DNA of 64,000 bases, taken from Streptomyces sp. NBC_00704. GTDB taxonomy: Bacteria; Actinomycetota; Actinomycetes; Streptomycetales; Streptomycetaceae. The stretch spans positions 1 through 64,000 of the forward strand of contig NZ_CP109001.1 of assembly GCF_036226605.1 (NCBI RefSeq), in the 5' to 3' direction. A model generated the notes under the pieces. That model had not been told where the DNA came from. It saw only the letters and a program-made list of their open reading frames with translations, and did not search any database. Numbering within the stretch: the first letter of the stretch is position 1; each line of letters begins with the position of its first letter. Both the position numbers and the translations under genes were made by a program. Of this stretch, positions 47,068-55,654 are shown piece after piece.

Positions 47068-48561
47068 TCAGTAGGCGCCGAAGTACTCACGCTGCTCCCA
47101 CTCGGTGACCCGGCCGGAGGCGGGCGCCGCCTGCACGCACCAGGCCTCGTAGCGGCGCAGCTCGCTCTCCTTCAGCTTGACCAGGCAGGCGGCGAGCGGC
47201 TCGCCGAGCAGCCGGGCGGCCCGTCCCGCGCGGAACGCGTCGAGGGCCTCGCCCAGGTGCTGCGGCACCAGACCGGCGCCGTCGGAGGGGGCGGGCGCGG
47301 CCTGGCCGGTCAGGCCCTCCAGTCCCGCGAAGAGCTGCGCGGCGATGTTCAGGTACGGGTTGGCGCACGGCTCGCCGATGCGGTTCTCGATGTGCGCCCC
47401 GCCGCCGTGGCCGACGACGCGCAGCATCGCGCTGCGGTCCTCCTGGCTCCAGCCGAGCCGGGTGGGCGCGAGGGCGTGCTCGGCGGCGAGCCGCCGGTAG
47501 CCGTTGACGGTGGGCACCGACAGCAGGCACAGCTCGCGCGCCCAGGACAGCAGCCCCTCCGCGTACGCCTTGCCCTGCGGGGGCAGCCCGCCGGAGGGGC
47601 CCTCGGCGCCGAACAGGTTGCCGCCCGTGGCGAGGTCGGTGACCGACTGGTTGAGGTGCCAGCCGCTGGGGTCGGCGGCGTCGAGGAGAGGCTGCGACAT
47701 GAACGAGGCGTGGTGGCCGCGGCGGGCGCACCAGCTCTTGGCGACCGTGCGGAAGAGCAGCATGGCGTCGGCGGCGTCCAGCGCGGACATCGGGCTGAAC
47801 GTCGTCTCGACCTGACCGGGCCCGGACTCGTGCTCCATCGACCGCAGCGGCAGACCGAGGGCCAGCAGGTGCAGGGCGAGCGGGTCGGTCAGGGGGGCGA
47901 CGGTGTCGTAGTGCGCGTCGAGGTTGAACTGGTAGCCGGCGTTCAGGGCCGCCACGCGCGGCGCCCGCCCCTGGAGCCCGAAGCCGTTGCCGGTGTTGCC
48001 GGGCTCGTCGTCGAGACGCCGGGTCAGGTACCACTCGACTTCCAGGCCGAGGACGGCGCCGAGGCCGTGCTCGGTGTACCGGTCGACGACGCGGCGCAGC
48101 ACGGCCCGCGAGGACAGCGGGTGCGGACTGCCGTCGCGCAGGTACTCGTCGCCGATCACCCAGGCGGTGCGCGCGCCGCCGCCGGGCAGCCGCTGGAAGG
48201 TGAGCGGGTCGGGGACGAGGACGAAGTTGCCGGCGCCGGCGATCTCGTCGACGCCGATGCCGTGCTCGCCGAGGAAGTCGACGGCGACGGCGTGCCCGGT
48301 GTCGAAGACGAACGGACCGGGGCTGAAGTTCATGCCGTTGCGCAGCACGGAGCGGAACGCGGCGGCGGTGAGGGTCTTGGAGCGGGCCAGTCCGTGCGGG
48401 TCGCCGAAGACGAGGCGGACGAAGTCGAACTCGCCGAGGCCCGCCTCGATCCGCTCGGCGGCGGCGGTGCGGGCCTCGTCCCACAGCCCGTGATCGGCCA
48501 CGAACGAGGGCCGCCCGACGCAGTCCTGCGCGGCGGGCGAGGACCATGACCTGACGTGCAT
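47068..48561 (-). CDS. Glutamine synthetase-family ligase of the diazo operon (KinL position)
   Basis: A 497-aa GlnA-like ligase with FGDPHGLARSKTLTAAAF near residue 55, the ATP-grasp region (LEVEWYLTRRL, HESGPGQVETTFSP) and NRIGEPCANPYLNIAAQLFAG at the C-terminus. It would activate the gamma-carboxyl of glutamate and join it to hydrazine instead of ammonia, giving L-glutamylhydrazine, as proposed for kinamycin and fosfazinomycin. I chose the ATG at 48561 (AAAGGA upstream). It differs from housekeeping GlnA in N-terminal sequence and lacks the adenylylation context. Confidence 0.88.
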   Translation of the reverse strand: MHVRSWSSPAAQDCVGRPSFVADHGLWDEARTAAAERIEAGLGEFDFVRLVFGDPHGLARSKTLTAAAFRSVLRNGMNFSPGPFVFDTGHAVAVDFLGEHGIGVDEIAGAGNFVLVPDPLTFQRLPGGGARTAWVIGDEYLRDGSPHPLSSRAVLRRVVDRYTEHGLGAVLGLEVEWYLTRRLDDEPGNTGNGFGLQGRAPRVAALNAGYQFNLDAHYDTVAPLTDPLALHLLALGLPLRSMEHESGPGQVETTFSPMSALDAADAMLLFRTVAKSWCARRGHHASFMSQPLLDAADPSGWHLNQSVTDLATGGNLFGAEGPSGGLPPQGKAYAEGLLSWARELCLLSVPTVNGYRRLAAEHALAPTRLGWSQEDRSAMLRVVGHGGGAHIENRIGEPCANPYLNIAAQLFAGLEGLTGQAAPAPSDGAGLVPQHLGEALDAFRAGRAARLLGEPLAACLVKLKESELRRYEAWCVQAAPASGRVTEWEQREYFGAY

Positions 48562-48588
48562 GGGGAACGTCCTTTCCACGGGCGTGAG

Positions 48589-49977
48589 TTACCGGGCGGC
48601 CGCGGGTTCCAGGGCCCGCGCGGCGGGCGGCGCGAGCGTGCCGAGATCCGACTCCAGGCGTCCGGCGAGCGAGAGGACCAGGTCGTCCCCGCCGACGGGG
48701 CCGACCAGTTGCAGGCCCACCGGCAGGCCGGAGCGGGTGAGTCCGGCCGGCAGCGACAGGGCGGGCTGGCCGGTCATGTTGAAGGGGTACGAGGCGGGCG
48801 CCCAGGCCAGCCACCGCAGGTCGCGCGGATCGTCCGCCCAGGGCGGGCCGACGGCGTCGGCGGCGAACGGCTCGACGGGCACGGTGGCCATGGCGAGGAC
48901 GTCGTAGCGGTCCATGACGGTGCGCAGGGTGGCGCGCAGGCCCTGGCGGACCTCCTCGGCGCGGATCACGTCGGCGCCGGTGAGGGTGCGCCCGTACCGG
49001 ATGACCTCCAGGCGGCCGGGGTCGGCCCACTCGTCGTCCTCGGGGCGCGCCCCGGCCGCCTCGGACGCGGCCAGGAGGTCGACGAGCGCCGGGTACAGGC
49101 GGTCGCAGCGCACCTCGACGTCCTCGACCGCATGCCCCTGCCCCAGCAGGGCCAGGCGGGCCTGTCCGCCGACCCGGCGCACCTCGTCGGCGGTGCCGTC
49201 GTAGTCGATCCAGCCGATCCTGAGGCGGCGGTCGGCGCGCGGCGCGTCGAGCGAGCCGAGGCCGGAGTCGGGGTCGGCCGGATGCGGGCCGGACATGATC
49301 CGCCCGAGCAGCGCCGCGTCGGCCACGGTACGGGCCAGGGGGCCCTGGTGGGCGAGCCGGTCGGCGCTGTTGGGGACGTACGGGATGCGGCCCAGGGTGG
49401 GCTTGTAGCCGACGACGCCGCAGAACGCGGCCGGGATCCGGATCGATCCGGCCCCGTCGGTGCCCAGGGCGGCGTCGCACAGGCCCGCGGCCACCGCCGC
49501 GGCGGCGCCCCCGCTGGAGCCGCCCGCGGTCAGGCGCGGATCGTAGGGGTTGCGGGTGGGCGGGGCGACCCGGCTGACCGTCGAGGCGCTCCAGCCGTAC
49601 TCGGAGGTGGCGGTCTTGCCGACGACGACGGCTCCGGCGGCGCGCAGCCGGGCCACCGCGGGAGCGTCCTCGCGGGGCCGGGCGTTGGGCAGCAGCGAGC
49701 CCCGCACGGTGGGCAGGTCACGGGTCTGGAGCAGGTCCTTCACCGACACGGTGACGCCGAGCAGCGGCAGCGTCCGCCAGGCGGCGGCGCCGAGCCGGCG
49801 GATCCGCGCGTCGGCGCGCTCCGCCGCCCGCAGCGCCTCCTCGCCCGCGACGGCGACGTACGCGTCGAGCGTGTCCCGCTCGCGCGCGGCGGTCAGGACG
49901 GCGCTCGTGTGCTCGACGGCGGACAGCTCGCCCCGCCGCAGGAGTTCCCTGGTGTGGCTGACGCCGCGGGCGGTCAT
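48589..49977 (-). CDS. Amidase-signature enzyme of the diazo operon (KinK position)
   Basis: A 462-aa amidase with the Ser-cisSer-Lys triad: Lys in VTVSVKDLL, the Ser pair in GGSSGGAAAAVAAG, and GTDGAGSIRIPAAFCG. In the kinamycin pathway the amidase is thought to release or transfer the hydrazine from the glutamyl carrier onto the polyketide. The ATG at 49977 follows AGGGGAGAG and lies 11 bases after the upstream gene. A GatA-type function is unlikely because GatB and GatC are absent. Confidence 0.88.
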   Translation of the reverse strand: MTARGVSHTRELLRRGELSAVEHTSAVLTAARERDTLDAYVAVAGEEALRAAERADARIRRLGAAAWRTLPLLGVTVSVKDLLQTRDLPTVRGSLLPNARPREDAPAVARLRAAGAVVVGKTATSEYGWSASTVSRVAPPTRNPYDPRLTAGGSSGGAAAAVAAGLCDAALGTDGAGSIRIPAAFCGVVGYKPTLGRIPYVPNSADRLAHQGPLARTVADAALLGRIMSGPHPADPDSGLGSLDAPRADRRLRIGWIDYDGTADEVRRVGGQARLALLGQGHAVEDVEVRCDRLYPALVDLLAASEAAGARPEDDEWADPGRLEVIRYGRTLTGADVIRAEEVRQGLRATLRTVMDRYDVLAMATVPVEPFAADAVGPPWADDPRDLRWLAWAPASYPFNMTGQPALSLPAGLTRSGLPVGLQLVGPVGGDDLVLSLAGRLESDLGTLAPPAARALEPAAAR

Positions 49978-49988
49978 TCGCTCTCCCC

Positions 49989-51947
49989 TCAGGACGCTCG
50001 GCGGACCTGGCCGGCCAGCGAGTCCGAGCGTGCGGGCCCCTGGCCCGTGACGGTCGCCCAGTGCCAGGCGGAGTCGAACGCGGTGACCTCCAGACCGGAA
50101 CCGGCGGCGACCAGCCGGGCGGCGAGCGAGGTGGCGCGGGCGACGAAGCCCGACACCCGGTGCGCGGCGAGCACGTCCTGCTCGCCGAACGGGTCGCCGG
50201 CGCAGCGCAGCAGCCTGAGGTCCATGAAGCCGTCGAAGCGGCGCCCGTCGACCTCGACGGCCTGCGGGGAACGCACCGAGAACCGCACGTTGTTGTTGAC
50301 GTGCCCGTGATGGTGCTGGTCGGAGAAGAACGCGACGTCCGGGACGACGGGCGGCACGAAGTGGTCGCGGGCCGTCACCTCGGGCGCCTTGGGCAGGTTG
50401 CCGGCGACGAAGTGCCACGAGTTGTACTGCATCCGCGACGACATCGCCCAGGCGGCGTCGGCGAGCGCGGCCTCGGAGCCGCCGAAGTGCGCGGCGGCCT
50501 CGGGGCGCGGCACCACACAGCAGAAGAAGTGGGTGATGTCCCAGTCGCAGATCTCCGCCCAGCTCTCGCCGCGCAGCGCGCGCACCAGGCCGGGCAGCGA
50601 GCGCATCCCGCGGCTCATCGCGAAGTCGGCGCCGAACGCCGTGACGGCCGCGGCCACGCTCTCGTACACCAGGGACTCCAGGCCGGTGCCGAAGTCGCCG
50701 TGCGGGCGGGCGAGCCATCCGGGGTCGCCGGCCAGGTCCCGGCCGAGGCCGGCGAGCGTGTCGCCGGCCAGCGGCAGCCGGGCGCGCAGATGCTCGACGA
50801 CGGCCGACTCGCGCGCGCGGGCGGCCGCACCGGGCGGGCCGGCGACCCGCTCCACCTTGTGCATGAGCGCCCCGTGGATCTCCCGGTACAGCTGGGCGTC
50901 GCGGCTCACCGACCCGCGGCGCTCGCGCAGGGCGACGGCGAGCCGGTCGAGGTCGGCGACGCGGTGGGAGGCGGGCGCGGGCACCGGCTCGCCCCCCGGC
51001 ACGGCGTTGTAGGCGCGACGCACCCGCTCCAGCGTGTACGCGACGTGATCGACGGTCAGCTGGGTGCCGTTGGCCTCCTCGACCCGGCCGAAGCCGGCCG
51101 AGCGGATGAGCAGGGTGAGGCAGACGACGAGCTGGACGTCGTGGTCCGACCACAGGTCGAGCGGGAGGCCGTGCAGGGCGCTCAGGGCGCAGTCGGGGTG
51201 ACCGGGCCACAGGGTCTTGCCGGTCAGCGTGTTGCGGCCGCGGAAGTTCGTGTACTGCGTGTCCTCCTGGTACAGGACGAACGGGGCGGTGCGCAGGGCC
51301 GCCTCCCGGGCCTGCGCGACGAGCGCGTCACGGCCCTCGGGGCCCTGCCCGGCGAGCCAGGCGCGGCAGTCGGCGGCGGAGGCCTCGCGCCGCTCGCGGG
51401 CGCGCTCCAGTTCCCGCCGGTAGGCGGCGAGGACGGCGCGGCTCCACGGCACCCGGCGCACACCGCCGACCAGGTCGCGGGGGTCGAGGGGACGGGCGTC
51501 GGGAGTGCGCACGACGATACGGCCGCCGGCCGCGAGGCCGATCTCCCCACGGAACGCGGGCGGTTCACCGTCCCCGCCGCTGCCGCCGTCCCCGCCGCTG
51601 CCGTCTCTGTCACTGTCGCGGTCGCCGTCGCCGTCGCGCCAGCTCAGTCCGCACAGCGCGGTGAGGGCCGCCTCCTCGGCGGAGTTCAGGGCGCGCAACT
51701 GGACGTCACCGGGAACGTGCCCGTCGAGGGTCAGCAGCACCTCCACGGCCGACCGCAGATCGGCCGCCCCGGCCGCGCGCCGCCAGACACGCCGGAGCAG
51801 TCCGGGAAAGCCCGCGTCGGCGCCGGTGACGCGGTCCGGGGTGGCGGTGCTCCCGGCCGGGAGGCCGAGCCGGCTGGGGCGGCGGCTGATCCGCTTCCTC
51901 GCCTGCACCGCGCGGCGGGACTCCGGGCGCCCTGCGGACTCCTTCAT
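49989..51947 (-). CDS. Large unassigned protein of the diazo operon (KinJ position)
   Basis: A 652-aa protein between ferredoxin and amidase, the position of the unassigned kinJ product in kinamycin clusters. I recognise no domain. Notable parts are an acidic low-complexity segment near residue 110 (GDGDRDSDRDGSGGDGG), the aromatic YQEDTQYTNFRGRNTLTGKT, WDITHFFCC, and a His-rich segment SDQHHHGHVNNNVRF near residue 545 that could bind metal. With the ferredoxin it may perform the redox step of N-N bond formation. The ATG overlaps the ferredoxin stop (ATGA), coupling the two. Its N-terminus is strongly basic. Confidence 0.82.
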   Translation of the reverse strand: MKESAGRPESRRAVQARKRISRRPSRLGLPAGSTATPDRVTGADAGFPGLLRRVWRRAAGAADLRSAVEVLLTLDGHVPGDVQLRALNSAEEAALTALCGLSWRDGDGDRDSDRDGSGGDGGSGGDGEPPAFRGEIGLAAGGRIVVRTPDARPLDPRDLVGGVRRVPWSRAVLAAYRRELERARERREASAADCRAWLAGQGPEGRDALVAQAREAALRTAPFVLYQEDTQYTNFRGRNTLTGKTLWPGHPDCALSALHGLPLDLWSDHDVQLVVCLTLLIRSAGFGRVEEANGTQLTVDHVAYTLERVRRAYNAVPGGEPVPAPASHRVADLDRLAVALRERRGSVSRDAQLYREIHGALMHKVERVAGPPGAAARARESAVVEHLRARLPLAGDTLAGLGRDLAGDPGWLARPHGDFGTGLESLVYESVAAAVTAFGADFAMSRGMRSLPGLVRALRGESWAEICDWDITHFFCCVVPRPEAAAHFGGSEAALADAAWAMSSRMQYNSWHFVAGNLPKAPEVTARDHFVPPVVPDVAFFSDQHHHGHVNNNVRFSVRSPQAVEVDGRRFDGFMDLRLLRCAGDPFGEQDVLAAHRVSGFVARATSLAARLVAAGSGLEVTAFDSAWHWATVTGQGPARSDSLAGQVRRAS

Positions 51948-52273
51948 GCGGCACTCTCGGCGGTCAGCTCGACGTGGTTCCACATCGCGTCGTCGGTCGG
52001 GGTCCAGTCCTCGTCGACGTAGATGCAGTCGACCGGGCACTCCAGGACGCAGGAGGGACAGCCCGAGCACAGTTCGGGGACGATCACCACGTCCAGGCCG
52101 CGGTCGAAGATGGCGCCGAACTCCGCGGGACAGCCGCGCAGGCAGCTGTCGCAGGTGATGCACTCGGACGGCTCGATGCGCCGCGGCGGCTTCTTCCAGT
52201 TGTCGGCGCGCGAACGCCGGGCGATGCGCTCGGCGCGCTCCGACAGCGCGGCAGACGAGGCAAGCTTCTTCAC
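51944..52273 (-). CDS. Ferredoxin with two Fe-S motifs, diazo operon (KinI position)
   Basis: A 109-aa ferredoxin whose motifs CITCDSCLRGCP and CSGCPSCVLECP would bind two [4Fe-4S] clusters. The N-terminal 35 residues are a basic extension (SERAERIARRSRADNWKKPPR) beyond the usual minimal ferredoxin and may dock it to a partner. The GTG at 52273 follows GGAGGGGG. It heads the diazo operon, and its stop overlaps the next start. No matching ferredoxin reductase is in the window. Confidence 0.9.
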   Translation of the reverse strand: MKKLASSAALSERAERIARRSRADNWKKPPRRIEPSECITCDSCLRGCPAEFGAIFDRGLDVVIVPELCSGCPSCVLECPVDCIYVDEDWTPTDDAMWNHVELTAESAA

Positions 52274-52839
52274 GGGAGTGGCCCCCTCCGGGACTCTTCT
52301 CGGCCACGGCCGAGACGGACGGAGCCCATCGTCACCGCGCCCTCTCGACTGCCCCCGGAGCGCGAGTGGGGACCGACTGGAGCTGCCCCGCCCCCGGCTC
52401 CGCCGCTCGTGCCCGGCCTCGCGCGGGTCGGGCATCGCTGTCCGCGGCCCGCCCGCCCTCCGGCCGGCGCGGCGGCAAGGCGCGGGCCTGGGGCACACGG
52501 GCGCCGACGCGGCGGTCGGCGGGTGTGGCCCGTTCGCGCGGGCTCGCCTGTCGCGGTGGGCCGTCCGGCCGGGCGTGCGCCCCGGCGGGCCGCCGCCCAC
52601 GGTCCCGCACCCCGCCCGCACGGCACGGGCTCCGCCCCCAGCCCCGCACGGGCCCCGCCCCCGCACTGGCGCCGGCGCCGTGCGGCGGAGGGCACTGGTG
52701 CGGCTCCAGGCGTCCGCGAGTGTGGCCCGGCCGTGCCACCGGACCCTCGTGTCCGGGGCGTGCCCGGCCGCGGGCGCGCCGACCTGCCCGCCGCGGGCGG
52801 ACCACCCGGCCGCTCGCCGCCCACCACACGGAGGAACCC
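52274..52839. other. 566-base divergent intergenic region
   Basis: A very GC-rich gap between the diazo operon and the second methyltransferase, with no credible gene on either strand: the open frames lack ribosome sites and family features. It includes two imperfect copies of GCACGGGCYCCGCCCC near 52618-52665. Promoters for both flanking transcripts should lie here, but I cannot identify -10/-35 boxes with confidence, and no StrR-type palindrome is visible. Confidence 0.55.
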
Positions 52840-53922
52840 ATGCCGCTGCCGCCCGCCCGTGTCGTCCGAGCCGTCGAAGCCGTGCGCACCGCCCTGCAGA
52901 GGCTGGCCCGCAAGCTCGCCCCCGCACCGTTCTCGCTGCTCGAAATGGTCCAGGGCGCCATGCTCAGCCAGGCCATCTACGCCGCCGCCGAACTGCGCGT
53001 GGCCGAGGCGCTGCGCGACGGCCCGCTGCCCGTCGCGCGGCTCGCCGGACGGGTCGGCGCCCACCCGGAGACACTGCACCGGCTGCTGCGGCTGCTCGCC
53101 TCCAACGGGATCTTCGCCGAGCGCAAGGACGGCAGCTTCGCGCTGACGCCCATGGCGGAGGCGCTCCTGGAGGACGCCCCGATGTCGATGCGCGGCATCG
53201 CGGTGCTCATGGGCCACCCCGTCCACTGGGAGGACTGGTCGCACTTCGTCGACGCGGTGCGCTCCGGCGAGCCCAGCCTGCCCAAGCTGCGCGGCATGAC
53301 GGCCTTCGAGTTCCTGGAGGCCAAGCCGGAGTACGGCGAGGTGTTCATGAAGGGCATGGGCGCCATGTCCGCCACCGAGACCGAACCGCTCCTGGCCGCC
53401 TACGACTTCTCCCGGTTCGGCACGGTCGTGGACTTCTGCGCCGGGCGCGGCGAGCTGCTCGCGGGCATCCTCCGGAAGTCGCCGGGCGTCCGCGGGATCC
53501 TCGCCGACCCGCGGGTGGCGGAGAACGGCGCGGCGCGGTACCTGGCCGAGCAGCAGGTCGCCGACCGCTGCGAGGTGGTCGCCGCCGACCTGTTCGGGCC
53601 GGTGCCCGAGGGCGGGGACGTCTACGTCCTCAAGCACATCGTCCACGACTGGCCCGAGGAGAAGGCCCTGGAGATCCTGCGCAACGTCCGGGCCGCGATG
53701 CGGCCGGGCGGCACGCTGCTGCTGATGGAGATGGTCGTGCCGGACAAGGCGAACTCCGCGCACGCCTCGAAGCTGGTCGACCTGTGGCTGATGCTGCTCG
53801 TGGGCGGCAAGGAGCGCACCGCCGCGCAGTACAAGGGGCTGCTGGCCGACGCGGGCTTCCGGCTGGAGCGGGTGGTGGAGACCGCGGGGGCGATCTCGGT
53901 CGTCGAGGCGAGCGTCCGGTAA
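52840..53922 (+). CDS. SAM-dependent O-methyltransferase, DnrK/TcmO type (second copy)
   Basis: A 360-aa paralogue of the methyltransferase at 14459-15487. It shows the same domain order and motifs: RVGAHPETLHRLLRLLASNG, MRGIAVLMGHP, FSRFGTVVDFCAGRGELLAGIL for SAM binding, and HIVHDWPEEKALEI. The N-terminal 35 residues are an extra basic segment. The ATG at 52840 follows GGAGGAA. Two methyltransferases of one lineage suggest methylation at two positions, or divergent roles such as polyketide and sugar. Confidence 0.87.
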   Translation: MPLPPARVVRAVEAVRTALQRLARKLAPAPFSLLEMVQGAMLSQAIYAAAELRVAEALRDGPLPVARLAGRVGAHPETLHRLLRLLASNGIFAERKDGSFALTPMAEALLEDAPMSMRGIAVLMGHPVHWEDWSHFVDAVRSGEPSLPKLRGMTAFEFLEAKPEYGEVFMKGMGAMSATETEPLLAAYDFSRFGTVVDFCAGRGELLAGILRKSPGVRGILADPRVAENGAARYLAEQQVADRCEVVAADLFGPVPEGGDVYVLKHIVHDWPEEKALEILRNVRAAMRPGGTLLLMEMVVPDKANSAHASKLVDLWLMLLVGGKERTAAQYKGLLADAGFRLERVVETAGAISVVEASVR

Positions 53923-53976
53923 CGGTCCGCCGGTAACGGCCGCCGGTAGCGGTCCGCAGGTAGGGGGCCGCCGTGA

Positions 53977-54019
53977 CGACGAGGGGCGCCGCCCGTGGTC
54001 CGGGCGGCGCCCCTCGTCG
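53977..54019. terminator. 19-bp perfect hairpin, convergent terminator
   Basis: CGACGAGGGGCGCCGCCCG (53977-53995) pairs perfectly with 54001-54019 across a 5-base loop, between the convergent methyltransferase and FAD monooxygenase genes. Confidence 0.75.
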
Positions 54020-54044
54020 CGTACGCGTGCGGCCGGTGGCCCGG

Positions 54045-55559
54045 TCAGCGCCCGGCGGGCGTGCCGAACCAGCGGGCGAGGGCCGCGTCGAGGCCGTCGG
54101 CGCCCCCGGCCCCGGTCCAGGCGACGTGCCCGTCGGGGCGCACCAGCACCGCCCCGGCGCCCGCGAACACCGCGCCGTCCGGCGCGGAGGCCGTCGCCGT
54201 GACGACGTCGACGCGGCCCGACCACGGCGCCGCCGCCTCGCGCACCACGGCGTCGTCGGCGAGGTCCAGCAGCAGACCGCGGCCGGCGTGCAGCAGCCGG
54301 AAGGTGTCGGTCGGGCCGTCGGGCCCGGTCAGCGCGGTCCTGGCCAGGCGGCGGCCGAGCAGCGGGTGCGCCCCGTCGCCGTCGTCGCCGAGGTCGTAGC
54401 GGATGTCGAGGTGGGAGACGACGCCCGCCAGGTGACGGCGGACCACGTCGTGACCGGTGAGTTCGGTCAGGATGCTGCGCAGCGGCTCGGCCTGGTCGCC
54501 GCCGAGGAAGACCATGCCCTGCGCGCGGGTGTTCATCAGCAGACGGCGGCCCACCGGGTGGCGCTCGGCGTGGTACGTGTCGAGGAGCGCGTCGCCGGCG
54601 CGGCCGGTGACGACGGCGGCGAGCTTCCAGCCGAGGTTGGCGGCGTCCTGCACGCCGGTGCTCAGCCCCTGTCCGCCGGCGGGCAGGTGGATGTGGGCGG
54701 CGTCCCCGGCGAGCAGCACCCGGCCGCGCCGGTACTCGGCGGCCTGGCGGGTGGCGTCGCTGAAGAAGCTGACCCATTCGGCGCCGCCGCCGCTGATGTC
54801 CTCGCCGGTGATGTGCTCCCACGCCTTGGCGACCTCCTCGAAGGTGACCGTGTCGTCGGCGCTGCGCGCGGCGGCCCCGTGCGGGCACACGATGATGCGG
54901 TGCACGCCCTCCTTGAGCGGGGCCGCCATCACCATGCCGTTGGGCAGGGTCTCGCCCAGGTAGCGGGGCTTGAGATCGACGCCGGTGATGTCGGCGAGGA
55001 ACATGGCGCGGGTCGCCTCGGTGCCGGGGAAGCCGATCCCGGCGAGCTTGCGCACCGTGCTCTTGCCGCCGTCGCAGCCGACGACATAGCGGGCGCGCAT
55101 GCGCCGCACGCCGTCCGGGGTGCCGACGGTGACCTCGGCGTGGTCGCCGTCCAGGAAGCCGTCGGCGAGGGCGAGGACCTCGTGGCCGTGGTGGACGACG
55201 GCGCCCAGGTCGGCGGCCCATCCGGCGAGGACCGCCTCGGTCTGGCTCTGCGGGATGCCGCGGGCGCCGAAGTGCGCGCCCTCCAGGGAGGTGAAGTCGA
55301 ACTGCACGCCGCCGAAGTGGCCGACGGCACTGACCTCCAGGCTCTCGCCCTGCCCGAAGCGGGGGAGGATGCCGCGCTGGTCGAACACCTCCATGGCGCG
55401 GGCGGTGAAGCCGAGACCGCGGGACTGGCCGGTGGGCTCGGCCAGCTTGTCGAGGACGATCACCTCGGCCCCGCCCAGGCGGAGTTCGCCCGCGAGCATC
55501 AGCCCGGTCGGACCTGCCCCGACGACGATGACGTCGGCGTCCATCGTGGTGTCCTGCAT
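54045..55559 (-). CDS. FAD-dependent angucyclinone hydroxylase (PgaE/JadH/AlpF-like)
   Basis: A 504-aa class A monooxygenase closely following PgaE: VIVVGAGPTGLMLAGELRLGG, GLGFTARAMEVFDQRGILPRFG, YVVGCDGGKSTVRKLAGIGF and GDAAHIHLPAGGQGLSTGVQDA. In angucycline pathways this group performs C12-type hydroxylation and coupled dehydration. I chose the ATG at 55559 (GAGAGGG upstream); an ATG at 55544 is possible. It is the last gene of a minus-strand tailoring operon starting with the cyclase genes. The call to this subgroup is stronger than for the pair at 18-21 kb. Confidence 0.9.
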   Translation of the reverse strand: MQDTTMDADVIVVGAGPTGLMLAGELRLGGAEVIVLDKLAEPTGQSRGLGFTARAMEVFDQRGILPRFGQGESLEVSAVGHFGGVQFDFTSLEGAHFGARGIPQSQTEAVLAGWAADLGAVVHHGHEVLALADGFLDGDHAEVTVGTPDGVRRMRARYVVGCDGGKSTVRKLAGIGFPGTEATRAMFLADITGVDLKPRYLGETLPNGMVMAAPLKEGVHRIIVCPHGAAARSADDTVTFEEVAKAWEHITGEDISGGGAEWVSFFSDATRQAAEYRRGRVLLAGDAAHIHLPAGGQGLSTGVQDAANLGWKLAAVVTGRAGDALLDTYHAERHPVGRRLLMNTRAQGMVFLGGDQAEPLRSILTELTGHDVVRRHLAGVVSHLDIRYDLGDDGDGAHPLLGRRLARTALTGPDGPTDTFRLLHAGRGLLLDLADDAVVREAAAPWSGRVDVVTATASAPDGAVFAGAGAVLVRPDGHVAWTGAGGADGLDAALARWFGTPAGR

Positions 55560-55654
55560 GTCGTGGATCCCTCTCACTCAACTGTGGTCCGTGCTCGGTG
55601 CGGGCGGGGGGCGGCGACGTCGCAGCGGGCCGCGGCGCGGGCCGGGGCGGCGCC

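Noticed and set aside
45730..48561. Housekeeping purB and glnA genes
   Set aside because: Their position in a coupled operon with ferredoxin, amidase and GNAT, in kinI-kinN order, argues for the diazo pathway.
47087..49480. 797-codon minus-strand frame across the GS and amidase genes
   Set aside because: Arg/Pro-rich shadow without motifs; the real genes lie in the other frames.
52274..52839. Arg/Ala/Pro-rich small open frames in the 566-base gap
   Set aside because: No ribosome binding sites, no family features, and low-complexity composition typical of noncoding high-GC DNA.
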